DNA of 64,000 nt from Choricystis sp. odSpoLacu1 (lineage: Eukaryota > Chlorophyta > Trebouxiophyceae). The position numbers and the translations under genes are program-made. Under the pieces are notes generated by a model. The model was not told the DNA's origin. It was given only the letters and a program-made list of their open reading frames with translations, and did no database searches. Shown piece by piece: positions 8,624 through 19,175 of this stretch (position 1 is the first letter of the stretch; the number at the start of each line of letters is the position of its first letter). The DNA is taken from assembly GCA_958009055.1 (NCBI GenBank), contig OY253661.1, forward strand, positions 124,001 through 188,000, in the 5' to 3' direction.

Positions 8624-10687
8624 TCACCCAAAGCACGCTGCCACCTGCGTCGCCGCCTCTCCCATCCTCTGCGGCGGCGCCGGCACCGCGCCATCGCTGG
8701 ACGTGGCGGCGCGCGGCGGGGCGGCACACGCGGGCGGCGTGGGTGGGTCAACCGCCGCCATCCCCGCCCCCTTCTCGGGCCGCCTGCCCCGCCCGTCATC
8801 CGCGTTAGACGCGCCCGAAGACGAAGGCGGCGACCGGCGGTCGCTGGTGGGCGGCGGTGGCCCAACCGCCGCCGCGCGCGCGGCCGCGACGGCGGCCGCC
8901 GCGCGCTCGCGCCACGCTGGCGCCCAGCCAAAGGCGGGCGCGCGGCCACCCCGCCCGCCGCCACTGCCGCCAGTCACCTCCTTCTCAATCAGGCCGACGC
9001 AGCACAGGATGGAGGCGACGTCGTAGAGGCGGCGTTCGGCGGTGACGAGCGCTTGTTGGAGTTCGCCGGGACCGCAGGCCGCCCTCGCAGACACACCGCC
9101 CACCAACGCTTCTGCAGCGACCGGCAGGGCGAGGGGGCCCTCGCTTGTCAGAAGGAGTCTGACAAACTTTTTGCTGAGCGCCCACAGTGATTGAGGGGCG
9201 GGGCCACCGCCGCCGCCACCCGCACCCCCACCCCCGCTCCCGCTCCCGCTGCTCGAGTCGCTGGCCGCCGCGCGGGCCGCCCGCCCCGCGGCGCCACCAC
9301 CCCGCCTCCCCGACTCGTCCACGGGGGCGCCGGAGATTTGGTCGGCGGCGAGGGTGTCGAGGAGGGAGGGCAGGTTGGACTCTCCACGCCACACGTACGC
9401 GAGCTTGCCCACTCTGGAGGCCACATCCACCGCTTCCAGCACGTTCAAAATGTCGTACAGGCGGCGCCGGGGGACGCCGCAGTCGGCGGCCAGGTCGTCC
9501 AGCTTCATGATGGGGGGGGAGGATGGTGGTGCAGTGGCAGCATCCGCACACTCACCGCCCGCCGCCCCGCCAAACCTGGCTGCCAGCCTCTCAAACAGCA
9601 GGGTCGACCCACTCTTGCAGGGTGGGTGGTCCTGGGAGATGCGTTTGCCACACTTGCAGCGCCCGCCGACGGCGGTGGTCGCGGCGCCACTGCCGCCGAG
9701 CGTCGAGTCAGAGGCCGCCCGTTTGGGCAGGGTGGGGCCAGGCGGCAGCGGGGGGCGGGGCACAGGGCCGGATGTGGTGCGGCGGGCGGCGGCGGCGGCG
9801 GCGGCGATGGCGGCTGCGACGTGGAGGACGGGGCGCGGCGGCGGCGGCGTGGTGGCGACACACACGCCGCCACCACCACCACCACCACCCGGCAGCGGGC
9901 TCTGAGGCCCACACCCGGCAGCAGCCAACAAGGCCGCCCCCTCCACCACGCTGACACTGACGCTGCCGTGCAGCGCGCGCTGGCGGCGGCGCTGGGCACG
10001 CGAGGCGGAGGGGCAGGCCGCGCAGAAAAAAGACGGGCGCCGCGTGCCGCGCAGGTAGACGCGCCCGTCGCACGCGGTGCATGTGAACACGGGGGCCAGG
10101 GTGTGCAGGGAGGGGGGTGGGGTGGAGGCGGGGTGCTGTGGGGGTGGTTGTGGGGGACGGTGAGTGTGAGCTGTCGTTGTTGAGGGGCGATCAACCCTCT
10201 CTCCACCCCACCGCGCGACGATCGCCCCCTCCCCAGCCCGCCTGATGACTCTCTCGAGAGTGGCGTGCGTGGAGGGGACAGAGAAGCAGCGCGAGCGTGT
10301 GTGTGTGTGTGTGTGTGCGGCTCGCCGCGGCGCCCCCCTGGGTCGTCGGCGAGACGCCCGACAGGGCGCCGCTCTTCGTCCGCGCGCGTCCGTGTGCCCC
10401 TCTCCGCCTCCCCCACACCCCCTCCTCCACGCCTTCCCCCCTCGTTTCCCTCTTGTCACGCCCATCCTTACCTCCACTTTGACCCGCTTGGGAGTGGGGG
10501 CCCCCAAATCCAGCAACAGCGACGCTGCGGCCGCGTCATCGTCAGTCACTTCGCATGCGGCCGCGTCGCCGTCACTGTCGTCCCCGCTCACATATCGGGG
10601 CGGGGGACGCCTCACTCGGGTGCCGTACGATTTAGCATCATCCTGAGCGGACGCGTCGGCGGAGGAGGCGGGCGCGGCGGCAGGCAT
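8624..10687 (-). CDS. Atypical E2F transcription factor (E2F7/8/DEL type) with two DNA-binding domains
   Basis: Two exons (10687-10472 and 10135-8624), 575 residues. Two winged-helix DNA-binding domains are visible: the first with LLFERLAARFG, an insertion, then RRRLYDILNVLEAVDV (about residue 315); the second with SLWALSKKFVRLLLTSE and ERRLYDVASILCCVGLIEK (about 475). Tandem E2F domains without a DP-dimerisation or Rb-binding tail mark the E2F7/8 or plant DEL group, which binds E2F sites alone and represses S-phase and endocycle genes. Upstream of these, a CTAC...FCAAC pair and a CKCG...PPC group may form a small zinc site not usual for the family. The 336-base intron contains a GT microsatellite on the plus strand. 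The C terminus is Ala/Pro-rich. Confidence 0.85.
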   Translation of the reverse strand: MPAAAPASSADASAQDDAKSYGTRVRRPPPRYVSGDDSDGDAAACEVTDDDAAAASLLLDLGAPTPKRVKVEVRMGVTRGKRGGKAWRRGCGGGGEGHTDARGRRAAPCRASRRRPRGAPRRAAHTHTHTRSRCFSVPSTHATLERVIRRAGEGAIVARWGGERVDRPSTTTAHTHRPPQPPPQHPASTPPPSLHTLAPVFTCTACDGRVYLRGTRRPSFFCAACPSASRAQRRRQRALHGSVSVSVVEGAALLAAAGCGPQSPLPGGGGGGGGVCVATTPPPPRPVLHVAAAIAAAAAAARRTTSGPVPRPPLPPGPTLPKRAASDSTLGGSGAATTAVGGRCKCGKRISQDHPPCKSGSTLLFERLAARFGGAAGGECADAATAPPSSPPIMKLDDLAADCGVPRRRLYDILNVLEAVDVASRVGKLAYVWRGESNLPSLLDTLAADQISGAPVDESGRRGGGAAGRAARAAASDSSSGSGSGGGGAGGGGGGPAPQSLWALSKKFVRLLLTSEGPLALPVAAEALVGGVSARAACGPGELQQALVTAERRLYDVASILCCVGLIEKEVTGGSGGGRGGRAPAFGWAPAWRERAAAAVAAARAAAVGPPPPTSDRRSPPSSSGASNADDGRGRRPEKGAGMAAVDPPTPPACAAPPRAATSSDGAVPAPPQRMGEAATQVAACFG
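10297..10317. repeat. (GT)n microsatellite in the E2F intron
   Basis: About ten uninterrupted GT units inside the first intron of the E2F gene. Confidence 0.85.
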
Positions 10688-11055
10688 CGGGGCGGAGAAA
10701 GGGCGGCACTCGACAGCTTGTGCGAGCGTGTTGCGTTGTGGCGGTTTGGACTGCGTCCCACGTTGTCACCCCGGTCTCACGCGCCCTGATGTTAGATCAG
10801 GATGAGTGGTGATCCAGGAGGGGAAGGGGGGGACAAAAGGAGCAGAGGGCGGGCGCGTGGCCAGCGAGAGTTTAGATGTGAGCGCGCCAGGAAAGACGAG
10901 TTGTTTTTTTGCGTTGGTGAACGCACTCTCGTTCTTCGCTCTTTTGCGCCGGACGCGCTGGCCACGCGCGCGCCCGGCTGCGCCACTCTCTCTCTCTCGC
11001 AAGCCTGTGTGCCCTCACCCCACACAAATTGCACACGCCCACCCCCTCCACTCAA
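10688..11055. promoter_or_regulatory. Divergent promoter region, E2F / BRUTUS
   Basis: 368 bases between two divergent start codons. No TATA box is evident; a CT tract (about 10986-11000) and a TTTTGCGCC (10942-10950) lie on the BRUTUS side. The promoter role is inferred from position only. Confidence 0.5.
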
Positions 11056-14000
11056 ATGTCGACCGCCGCGCCGGCGGGCGCCGCCCCGCCGCTGCGCCCG
11101 TCGCCGGCCCCCCCTCCCTCCGCGTCGCCCCCCCCCCCTCCCCCGCCCGCCCTCTTCTTCTACCGCTACCTGCACGACGCGGTGCGGGCCGAACTGGCGC
11201 GGCTGCAGGCCGCGGTGGCGGCACTCGAAGAGGGCGACGGGGAGGGAGCCCCTGCCGCGCTGGCGGACGCGGCGAGCGCGGCGCGCACGCTGGCCAGGGT
11301 GCACGGGTACCACAGTGCAGTGGAGGACGAGGTGAGAGGAAGGAGAGGGGAGGGGTTTGGCGTGTGGTCAATTCGTTTTTTCGACCACCGCATTCGCTCC
11401 GACGTTTTTTTTTTTTTTTCCATCCCCTCCTCTCCCTCAGCACATCTACCCCGCCCTCAACGCGCGCGTCGCCAACGTGACGCAGTCTTACAGCGTGGAG
11501 CATGAGGACGATGTGAGGGAGAGAGAGGGAGTGTGTGTGAGGGAGGCGAGAGAGAGAGGGTATCGCCGAGGCGACCTCCGCCTGACCCGCGGCGCACCAC
11601 ACGCCGTTCTCTGGTGTCCCTCTCGTGCTCACACACACACACACACACACACCTCACACCTCACACCTCTTTCCACACTCAACAGGACACCCTGCTCGAT
11701 GAACTGGTGACCGCTGCCGCCACCGCGGCCGCCGCGCCCGACGCGCGCGCGCGCACGGCCGCTGCGCGGTCGCTCGGCCGCGCCGCCACGCGCGTGGCGG
11801 CCACCCTGTCCAAACACCTGGCCAAGGAGGAGGAGCAGCTGTTGCCCCTGCTGCTGGATGCGTTCACGCGGGAGGAGCAGGTGGGCTGGAGAGAGGGAGG
11901 GTGTTTAAGGTGTGGGGGTGCGGAGTGATAGTCCCTCTTCTCTCTCACACACCTTTCCTCCCCCCCCACACACACTCCCACAGGCCGACCTCGTCGCCCA
12001 GTTTCTCTGCTCCATCCCTCTCGACGCCATCCCCTCCACCCTGGCCTGGCTGCGCCCCCACGTCCCCCCCCCCGCGCGCCGCGCGCTGGCCACTGCTGTT
12101 GCCGCCTCCGCCTCCGCCCGCCCGGGCGGCCCCCTGGCCGACCTGCTGGCTGCGTGGCTGGGGGAAGGGGAGATTGCTGATGCTGATGCCGCTGTTGCCT
12201 CGCACACACAGCTGAGCGACGCGTGTGGCTCCTGCGCCGGGTGCGCCGCGTCGGGCCTCGCCCGCGGGACCCACCCCTCCCCCCTGCCTCCCCCCTCCCC
12301 CCCGCTGCGCCACATGGCCCAACTGCACGCCGCCTTGGGCGCGTCCCTGGCCTCGTTTGCGGCGGACGCGCGCGCCGCGGCGGCCGCGCGCGCGCCCGCC
12401 GCCGCCTCGGACACTCTCGGCCCCCTCTCCTCCCGCCTGCGCTTCCTGCGGTCGTTGCTCCTGTTCCACGCGGCGTCCGAGGATGATGTGCTGCTGCCTG
12501 TCAGCCGGGCGTTGGCGTCAAGGCCTGGCGACGACGGCGACGACGGCGGCGCCCGTCTGTCCCCGCCCGCCTCCCCCTCTCCCCACTCCGGCAACGAAGC
12601 CGCTGCCCTGGCCTCCGTCGGCAGCCTGCTGGCCGACGCCACCGCGTCTGCGAGGCGGGGTGGGCACGACGCGGGCGCGTTGGCGGCGGAGCTGGCTGCT
12701 GCAGCGGATGCCGCGGCGGCAAGCCTCACCTCCCACATGGCGGCCGAAGAGGCGGGCGTCCTGCCCCCCCTCCTCACCCGCGTGTGCGCGGGCGCCCAGC
12801 GCGCCCTGCTGTGGCGCACGCTGCGCGCCATGCCCGCCCGCGTGCTGAGGCGGCTGTTCCCGTGGCTGGCCGCCGCGCGTGGGCTCGCCGCCGCCGCGGC
12901 GCTGTTGGACGACGCCGCCCCCGCGGCGTCCCCCGAGCAGGCGGCTGAAGTGGCCCTGCTGAGGGCGTGGGTGGCGGAAGGTGGGGCAGAGGAGGTTGAC
13001 GACGGTGGCGCCGCCGCGCCCACCGCCAAGCGGCCGCGTGTGTCGCCGCTCCAGCCCCCCACCCCGCCCGTGGCTCGGGGGGACGCCCCCATCGACCACA
13101 TCTTTCAATTCCACAAAGCGTTGAGGCGGGATCTGAGGGCCATGGAGGCGGAGGCGGCCGCGTTTGCGGCGGCGCTGGACGCGCCGGGGGGGGCGGGGTG
13201 GGCGCCCGACCCAGCGGCGGACGCCAACGGCGGCACCGCTGCCGCAGGCGCCGACGCCACCGACGCCCCGCCCGTCCCGACCCTCCCAGAGGGAGGCGCC
13301 GCCGCGCCCCCCCCCCGCGACGACTCCCCCCCCGACCCTGCGAGCCGACGCGCGCGCCGCGCGCCGGTTGGAGGGGCGCTTCCGTTTTCTGCACGGCATC
13401 TACAAAGCGCACTCAGACGCCGAGGACGACGTCGTCTTCCCCGCGCTGGAGGGCAAGGACAGGCTGCGCCGCGTGAGCCACGCGTACACCCTGGACCACA
13501 GGGAGGAGGAGGCGATGTTTGCGGACGCGGCGCGCGTGCTCGCGGCGCTCCGCTCCGCGCGCGTGCTGCCCGCCGCGCGCGCCGCCGCGCGCGAACTGGC
13601 CCACTGCTGCGCCGCCCTGCGCGCGTGCCTGGAGACGCACGTCACGTCAGAGGAGCGGGAGCTGTGGCCGTTGTTTGCGGAGCACTTTGCGCCGGCGGAG
13701 CAGGAGGCGTTGGTGGGCGCGATCGTCGGGCGGACAGGGGCGGAAGTGTTGGCCGCCACCCTCCCCTGGGTCGCGGCCGCCACCACCCCCCGGGAAGCCG
13801 CCTCCATGATGGACTCCCTGCGTGCCGCGGCGCGGGGCACAGCGTTCGACGAGTGGCTGGCCAGCACGGTGGGTCCGGCAGTCGTGGGGGGCGGCGCGCG
13901 CGCGCCGTGCGACGACGGCTGTGCGCCTGCTGCCGCCGCGCCCGCCACAACAACAACACCAGCCCATCCGCCCCCCCGCCCCGGTGACGCGGTGGACGCG

Positions 14001-15013
14001 GTGGTCGAGTACCTGGGCCTGGGCGGCGGCGGCGGTGATGCACACGCCGCGCCGCGCGACGGCGGCGGCGGCCCCTTTCGCCCCGGGTGGGACGCAATCT
14101 TTGAGATGACGCAAGCCCAGCTGGAGGCCGCCGTGCGCACCGCCTGGAGCGACGCCACCCTGGAGCCCGCCCGGCGCGCCTACCTGGCGCAACACATCAT
14201 GGCGGCTCGGTTTGTGGTGGCGCAGCAGCGCGCGCGCGCGCGGCCGAGGCGACGGATGGTGAAGGTGACGCGCACCACCACCACCACCACTCCACCCAGC
14301 CCTGCCCTCACTACCGGCGCGCCACCCGGGTGGTGGCCCCCTGCTGCGGCGAGGAGGTGGGGTGCCGCCACTGCCACGATGAGAGGGCAGACCACAGGCT
14401 GGCGCCCGCCACCGTCGCCACCATGGTCTGCGCCGCCTGCCACGAGCGCGGCCCCGCGGCCGCGGTCTGCACCCACTGCGCCCACCGCCAGGCGCGCTAC
14501 TACTGCGCCATCTGCCGCCTGTGGGACGACACCCCGGGGCGGGACGTCTACCACTGCCCCTTTTGCAACATTTGCCGCGTTGGGCGCGGCCTGGGCATCG
14601 ACGCCGCCCACTGCATGCGCTGCAACGCGTGCACCAGCCTGGCCGACTTTGCGGACCACGCGTGCACCCCGCTGCCGGCCGCGTGCCCCGCGTGTGGCGA
14701 CCGTCTGTTTGACTCGGCGTCGCCCTACCGCCTCCTCCCGTGCGGCCACGCCATGCACTCCCACTGCTTCCGAGAGTGGGCGCGCACCGCGTACACGTGC
14801 CCCGTGTGCCGGCGCACCGCGGGCGACATGCGCGCTTTTTTTGGCATGCTGGACGCCCTGGTGGAGCGGGATGCAGTCACGCTGCCCGACAACCTGCGCT
14901 CGCGCACGCAGGCCGCCGCCTGCAACGACTGCGGGTTGAAGGGGGAGGCGGCGTTCCACTTTGTGTACCACAAGTGTGGGGGGTGTGGCTCGTACAACAC
15001 GCAGCTGGTGTGA
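11056..15013 (+). CDS. BTS: BRUTUS-type hemerythrin E3 ubiquitin ligase (iron sensor)
   Basis: About 1,190 residues, as expected for BTS. Exons 11056-11331, 11441-11512, 11686-11880 and 11984-15013, all phase 0. Three hemerythrin domains carry His/Glu iron ligands: HSAVEDE-HIYPAL and HLAKEEEQLLP; FHAASEDDVLLP and HMAAEEAGVLPP; HGIYKAHSDAEDDVVFP, DHREEEAMF and HVTSEERELWP. They are followed by a CHY finger (CPHYRRATRVVAPCCG...CRHCHDE), a CTCHY finger (CAICRLWDDTPG, CPFCNICRVG), a RING (CPACGDRLF...CGHAMHSHCF...CPVCRR) and a terminal zinc ribbon (CNDCGLKG...KCGGCGSY). In plants this ligase limits the iron-deficiency response by degrading bHLH factors. Two compensating frame breaks, near 13310-13345 (runs of C) and about 14225-14245 (CG repeat), bracket the third hemerythrin domain and look like assembly indels. 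Confidence 0.92.
11631..11652. repeat. (AC)n microsatellite in BRUTUS intron 2
   Basis: Eleven AC units just upstream of the intron 2 acceptor; the pyrimidine tract of this intron is largely CA-rich. Confidence 0.85.
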
Positions 15014-15239
15014 TCGATGTGAAAGGGCGGGGTTTTGTTTTGGGGAAGGGATAGAACAAAGAAACTCTCTTGATTTTTCTTCGTTGATGTTTTTTTTCTT
15101 TTCGTTACACACACGCACACCGTGGCGACGCGACTTGCGCTGTGCGCGCCCCGTCGCCTGTTTTTTCTGGACTTGTTTTGATGTTTTGCAAACCATCTTT
15201 TTTTTGTTTCATGCATTTTTTAACCCTCTCTCTATCTCT

Positions 15240-16295
15240 CTATGCCATGTCCTCCTCCACCCCACCCCCCTCCCCCGCCCACAGGGGCGCGTCCAGCACG
15301 CCGCCCTCGTGCTCCACCCACGGCGGGCGAGGGGGGGGGTCGCCAGTGGAGGGTGGCGCGGGCACGACTCCCGCTGGCCCGATCTGAAACGCCGCGGCCG
15401 CGTCCCCCGCAGAGGGCGCTTTGACCAGGCGCGCCCACCGCGTGCGCGTGGTTTCATCCCCCTCCAACGCCACGCGCACGCTGACCGCGTGCGCCCAGGC
15501 AGCGCCAAGGGCGGCCACCCCCGCGCCGCGCCCGCCCGCGCCTGCCACAACCTGGTTGACCGCCACCACGACGGAGCCACAGGCTTCGGCCACGTTTTTG
15601 AGGGCACGTGCCAGGTCGGCGACAGCGGCGGGATCGGTCGGCGCGGTGGCGTCGGCGCCGCCGCCGCCGCGAGCGAGCGCCACGGGGGCGCTGTCCACCA
15701 CCAGCAGCGCCAGCCGGCGGCCACCCACGCAGCCGGCGGCCGCCAGGGCGTCGAGCTTGGCGATGAGGTCGGCCGCCGCGCCCGCGGGGGAGGGCAGCAC
15801 CGCTGTCCGCTCTGCCAGCACGGCGCCGACATCGACGCCACGCGCGCCGCCCGCCACTTCAGCCAGGCGGGACGCAGAGAAGGCGCCCTCTGCATCCACC
15901 CACACGACAACCGCGTCGGGGCGGGACGCCAGGGCGGCGGCGGCCAGGGAGAGGGCCAGCTGTGTTTTGCCGGCACCCGCGCCGCCGACAATCTCTGTGA
16001 GGGCGCCTGGGCGGAAGCCGCCCCCCAGGGCAGCGTCCAGGGTGGGCAACCCCGAGGCCAGAGGTGGCGGCCTCGGCCTCGTCACCAGGTCGAGCAGTGT
16101 CGGCAGCGTGGGCAGCAGCACCGCTGCCGCGGCCGCGCGGCGCGCGGCCACCATGGCGGCCGGGGCGGCGTCTAGCTCCTCCGCCACCTCAAACGGGGGC
16201 ACCAGCAGCAGGTCGGCCGCGGTGCGCAGGTTAAGGGCGGCCGCGCGGGCGGCTAGGGGGGGGGGGAGGACGTCGGTCAGTGGGATCGAGGCCAT
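15240..16295 (-). CDS. RAD51B: RAD51B-like RecA-family recombinase paralog
   Basis: Single exon, 351 residues. A short helical N-terminal domain precedes the RecA core: Walker A GGAGAGKTQLALSLAA (about residue 105), VDAEGAFSASRLAEVA, Walker B LALLVVDSAP, and the loop VVAVNQVV. AFSASRLAEVA and AALGAAWAHAVSVRVALE align by eye with AFSAERLVEIAE and AALGNTWSHSVNTRL of RAD51B, better than with XRCC3 or RAD51C. RAD51B works in the BCDX2 complex that loads RAD51 during homologous recombination repair. The first Gly and Ala of the P-loop depart from the usual GPPGCGKTQ, but the catalytic Lys-Thr is kept. CT repeats abut the stop. Confidence 0.8.
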   Translation of the reverse strand: MASIPLTDVLPPPLAARAAALNLRTAADLLLVPPFEVAEELDAAPAAMVAARRAAAAAVLLPTLPTLLDLVTRPRPPPLASGLPTLDAALGGGFRPGALTEIVGGAGAGKTQLALSLAAAALASRPDAVVVWVDAEGAFSASRLAEVAGGARGVDVGAVLAERTAVLPSPAGAAADLIAKLDALAAAGCVGGRRLALLVVDSAPVALARGGGGADATAPTDPAAVADLARALKNVAEACGSVVVAVNQVVAGAGGRGAGVAALGAAWAHAVSVRVALEGDETTRTRWARLVKAPSAGDAAAAFQIGPAGVVPAPPSTGDPPPRPPWVEHEGGVLDAPLWAGEGGGVEEDMA

Positions 16296-16547
16296 TTGGG
16301 TGCGTGAGTGAGGCGATTCCCGCTCTCTGTTTGTGTGGATTGGCGGCACGAGGGGCGGGGGGCCGCGTGCCACGCTGGGCCAGGCAGACGAGACACGCCT
16401 GGCGAGGGAAAAAAGGAGAGTGAAAAAAAAGGGAGTGTACACTCACCCCAATCTCGACGTTGGGAGAGCCGCAACGCTGTGCGGGAGGTGGAGCGGCCGC
16501 GCTTACTCACCACACACGCCACACACATACGCACACGCACACACCAC
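16296..16547. promoter_or_regulatory. Divergent promoter region, RAD51B / RPP30
   Basis: 252 bases between divergent starts, with an AGTGTACACT palindrome at about 16434-16443 and CA repeats before the RPP30 ATG. No further motif is clear. Confidence 0.4.
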
Positions 16548-17536
16548 ATGTTCCACGACCTCGCCCTGCCCGCCACCGCGGACGCGTTCGCCGCGCGCGA
16601 CCGCGCCGCGGCCGCCGCGCGCCTCGGCTACAGCGTCGTCGCGGTCGAGGTGGAGGCCACCGGCCGCGGGGAGGACATGTGAGTGGGTTTGGGAGGAAAG
16701 GCTGAGCGTGGATCGTTTCTGGTCGACGGGTGTCAAAAACACGAAACAAAACCACCCCCTCTCCCTCCCTCAGCCCGACCGACCCAGCCTCCCTGCGCGT
16801 CCCCGACGCTGCCCTGGCCGCCGCCCTGGCCTCTCCGCCCGCCGCGGGCGCGCCTCCGTCCCGCGCGGCGCCCCGGCTGTTGGGGAATAGCGCCACCCTC
16901 ACCCAGCTGACTCGGGTCACCCTCGCCACCGGGGATCCCGGGGACGCAGCGTCCGTCCTGGGGCGGGGAGGGAGGCTGCGGTCTGCCTACGACATTGTGG
17001 CGGTGGCGCCTCAATCGGCCAGGGTGGTGGACGCTGTTGCCGCGGGCGCGCTAGACGTCGACATTCTGTCTCTCGGCGCGTCCCGCCCGGCGTTCAAACT
17101 CATTCCCCGCACCCTGGCCGCGGTCGCAGCGCGTGGGGTGGCCATTGAGCTGCGGTATTCAGCCGCGATCGGGGGTGGAGACGCCGCGCGGCGCGCGTTT
17201 TTGACGCACGCTTCCGCCATCATCGCCGCCGTCGGCCAGGGCGGGGGTGGTGGAGGCGGCGGCCGGCGGCGACGGCGGCCGGCCGCCTCGCTGGCGGGCG
17301 GCTTGCTGCTGTCGTCGGGGGCGGCGGTAGCAGGAGGGCTGCGCGGGCCGCGCGACGTGGCTGCGTTGGCCCAGGTGTGCGGCCTGGCCGCCCCGGCAGC
17401 GCTGGCGGCGGTCGGGACGCGTGGCGAGAGCGTCGTGGAGGCTGCCACTGACAGGCGAGCGGCGGCGGGGGGGGGGATCAGCGTGGCGGCGGATTCTGAG
17501 CGCGCCGCGAAGAAGGCGAAGCTGAGCGCCCGCTAA
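16548..17536 (+). CDS. RPP30: RNase P/MRP protein subunit RPP30
   Basis: Two exons (16548-16678 and 16774-17536, phase 2), 297 residues. The TIM-barrel RPP30 fold is recognisable: LGYSVVAVEVE at the N terminus, SAYDIVAVAPQS, GALDVDILSLG, FKLIPRTLAAVAARGVAIEL, YSAAI, GGLLLSSGA and LRGPRDVAALAQVCGL, the last being the family signature. RPP30/Rpp1 is a core protein of RNase P and RNase MRP, which trim pre-tRNA 5' ends and pre-rRNA in the nucleus. A poly-Gly/Arg insert (about residues 208-222) interrupts the barrel between strands. The tail is Lys/Arg-rich (RAAKKAKLSAR), suggesting nuclear import. Confidence 0.88.
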
Positions 17537-17639
17537 TCACTTTTTGTTTTTCGTTTTTAACGCACTCTCTTCCGCCCTGCTTCCACCCCACCCCCAAACC
17601 CGGCGTCTCCCCCTCCCAACCCGCCCCCAAACAGCACGC

Positions 17640-18605
17640 ATGGCCACCGCTTTCTCCAACCTGAGTTCGGTGTGGGCGCGCACCGTGGCTGAGGAGGCGG
17701 CGTCGCTCGCGCACGGCGGCGACCCGCCGACATCTCCGCTGGCGTTTCTCCTCGATCAAACCGCCGCAGTCGACGACGTGGGCCATGGCACGTTAGCCAC
17801 GCTGATGTTGGACCTTTACGAGTGCTCGGCGTGGGGCGCAGCGCCCTCCGACTGGGGCGCGCTGCTGGACCGCCGGTCCGCGCTCCTCCGCGGCGCAGAA
17901 GCTGCCCTGCTCTCCGCCAAAACCTGCCACCTGCCGTCCGTTGCAGCCTCGTGCGGGTGTGGGGACGAGTACCGGTCCTCGATTTTGGCTGGTGCCGGCC
18001 GGTCGGACCGGAGCGCCGCCGCCAGCCTGGCGGGTGCTGAGTTTGGGTTGAGCGTTGTCGTCGTCGACCTTGAACGCGACGTGCTGTTTTTTAAAGCCTC
18101 CCCCTTACCCACCACCCCCGCCCTGCACGCCGCCCTGACGCGCGCCGTGACGGACGCGCGCGCCATTGTGTCGGCCTCCATCAAAGGTTCGGCCGGCCTG
18201 TGGTCCCGCCTGGCGGCGGCGGCCGCGGCGGAAGCTGACGCCGCGGCCAAGGCGGGCGGGCGCCCGTTTGCGTGCCCGCGCACGCCGCCCCGCCGCAAGA
18301 ACGACCCCAGATCTCCACTGGGTGGGGAAGACGTCGTCACGCTTTACGAGAAAGCCATGGCACGCGTTACAATTCGGCTGGAGCAGGTGGTGTCGACGAT
18401 CAACGGTGGCGACGCCGCGCTGGCGGCCGTCCTGCGCGCGCGCGCACCCTCCCCGCCGTCGGCTCCCGCCACGCCCGTCGCCACACCGCGCGTGGGGTGG
18501 CGCGGTGGGAGTGGGGGCATCAATTTTGATGATTTGCTGGCCGGGTTGAACGTGGCCGCCACCGAGAAGGGGCGGACGTGGGCGCACGAGGAGGCGGAGC
18601 CGTGA
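17640..18605 (+). CDS. Uncharacterised 321-residue protein
   Basis: Single exon from ATG 17640, which sits in an ACGCATGGCC context at the end of a C-rich leader. No family recognised. The first 190 residues look globular and mostly helical, with a CHLPSVAASCGCGDEY segment (three Cys) near residue 100 and a beta-like FGLSVVVVDLERDVLFF. A basic linker (CPRTPPRRKNDPR) separates a second helical piece (VVTLYEKAMARVTIRLEQVVSTIN), and the end carries GGINFDDLLAGLNVA. Codon use matches its neighbours. It lies 103 bases downstream of RPP30 in the same direction. Confidence 0.65.
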   Translation: MATAFSNLSSVWARTVAEEAASLAHGGDPPTSPLAFLLDQTAAVDDVGHGTLATLMLDLYECSAWGAAPSDWGALLDRRSALLRGAEAALLSAKTCHLPSVAASCGCGDEYRSSILAGAGRSDRSAAASLAGAEFGLSVVVVDLERDVLFFKASPLPTTPALHAALTRAVTDARAIVSASIKGSAGLWSRLAAAAAAEADAAAKAGGRPFACPRTPPRRKNDPRSPLGGEDVVTLYEKAMARVTIRLEQVVSTINGGDAALAAVLRARAPSPPSAPATPVATPRVGWRGGSGGINFDDLLAGLNVAATEKGRTWAHEEAEP

Positions 18606-18678
18606 GAGTGCGAGGGATGGTTAAAACACTCACATCTGCGTGTTTTCTGCTTTTTTCGCGCGCCCGCACACACCAAAA

Positions 18679-19077
18679 ATGGCAGCGCCTCCCCCACTCG
18701 CCGCGACCGCGATCGAAGAAGCGCTCCTGACTCGCCTCCCCGCCACCCAGGCGGAGGTCGCCGACGTCAGCGGCGGGTGCGGCGCCGCGTTCTGCGTGTC
18801 GCGCGTCGTGTCCGCCGCGTTTGTGGGGGCGCCCCCACTCAAGCGCCACCGGCTGGTGCGTGTGGTGTGTCTTTGTGATGAAATGTGGTTTGATTTTGGT
18901 GGGGACGCGCTGACGCTCGATGCTTTTTTGTTTTCTTTAACATGTTTTTGCTTCATTTTTTCTCTCACACACACACCGCAGGTCAACGCCGCCCTCAAAG
19001 CCGAGTTGGAGCATATTCATGCGCTGGAGATCAAAAAATGCTTGACACCCGACGAAGCAGCCAAAGAGGCCGCGTGA
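18679..19077 (+). CDS. BolA-family protein (BOLA3/BolA-like)
   Basis: Two exons (18679-18855 and 18982-19077, phase 0), 90 residues, normal for BolA. Conserved elements: IEEALLTRLPATQAEVADVSGGCGAAFCV, then HRLVNAALKAELEHIHALEI. The splice falls between HRL and VNAAL. The DVSGGCGA turn is that of BOLA3-type proteins, with a Cys in the loop and the invariant His of HALxI as probable Fe-S ligands. BolA proteins pair with monothiol glutaredoxins to bind or deliver [2Fe-2S] clusters. No transit peptide is obvious, so a cytosolic place is possible. Confidence 0.88.
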   Translation: MAAPPPLAATAIEEALLTRLPATQAEVADVSGGCGAAFCVSRVVSAAFVGAPPLKRHRLVRVVCLCDEMWFDFGGDALTLDAFLFSLTCFCFIFSLTHTPQVNAALKAELEHIHALEIKKCLTPDEAAKEAA

Positions 19078-19175
19078 GATGGAGCAAAACACAGAGAAAA
19101 CAAAAAAAAGGATGTCACAAACAAACAAAACAAAATTACGCCCCCGCCTGCATTTTCATTCTCTTTTCACTCTCC

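Noticed and set aside
10942..10950. TTTTGCGCC as an E2F site in the E2F/BRUTUS promoter (autoregulation)
   Set aside because: It has one mismatch to TTTSSCGC, and such near matches are expected often in this base composition. Not strong enough to call.
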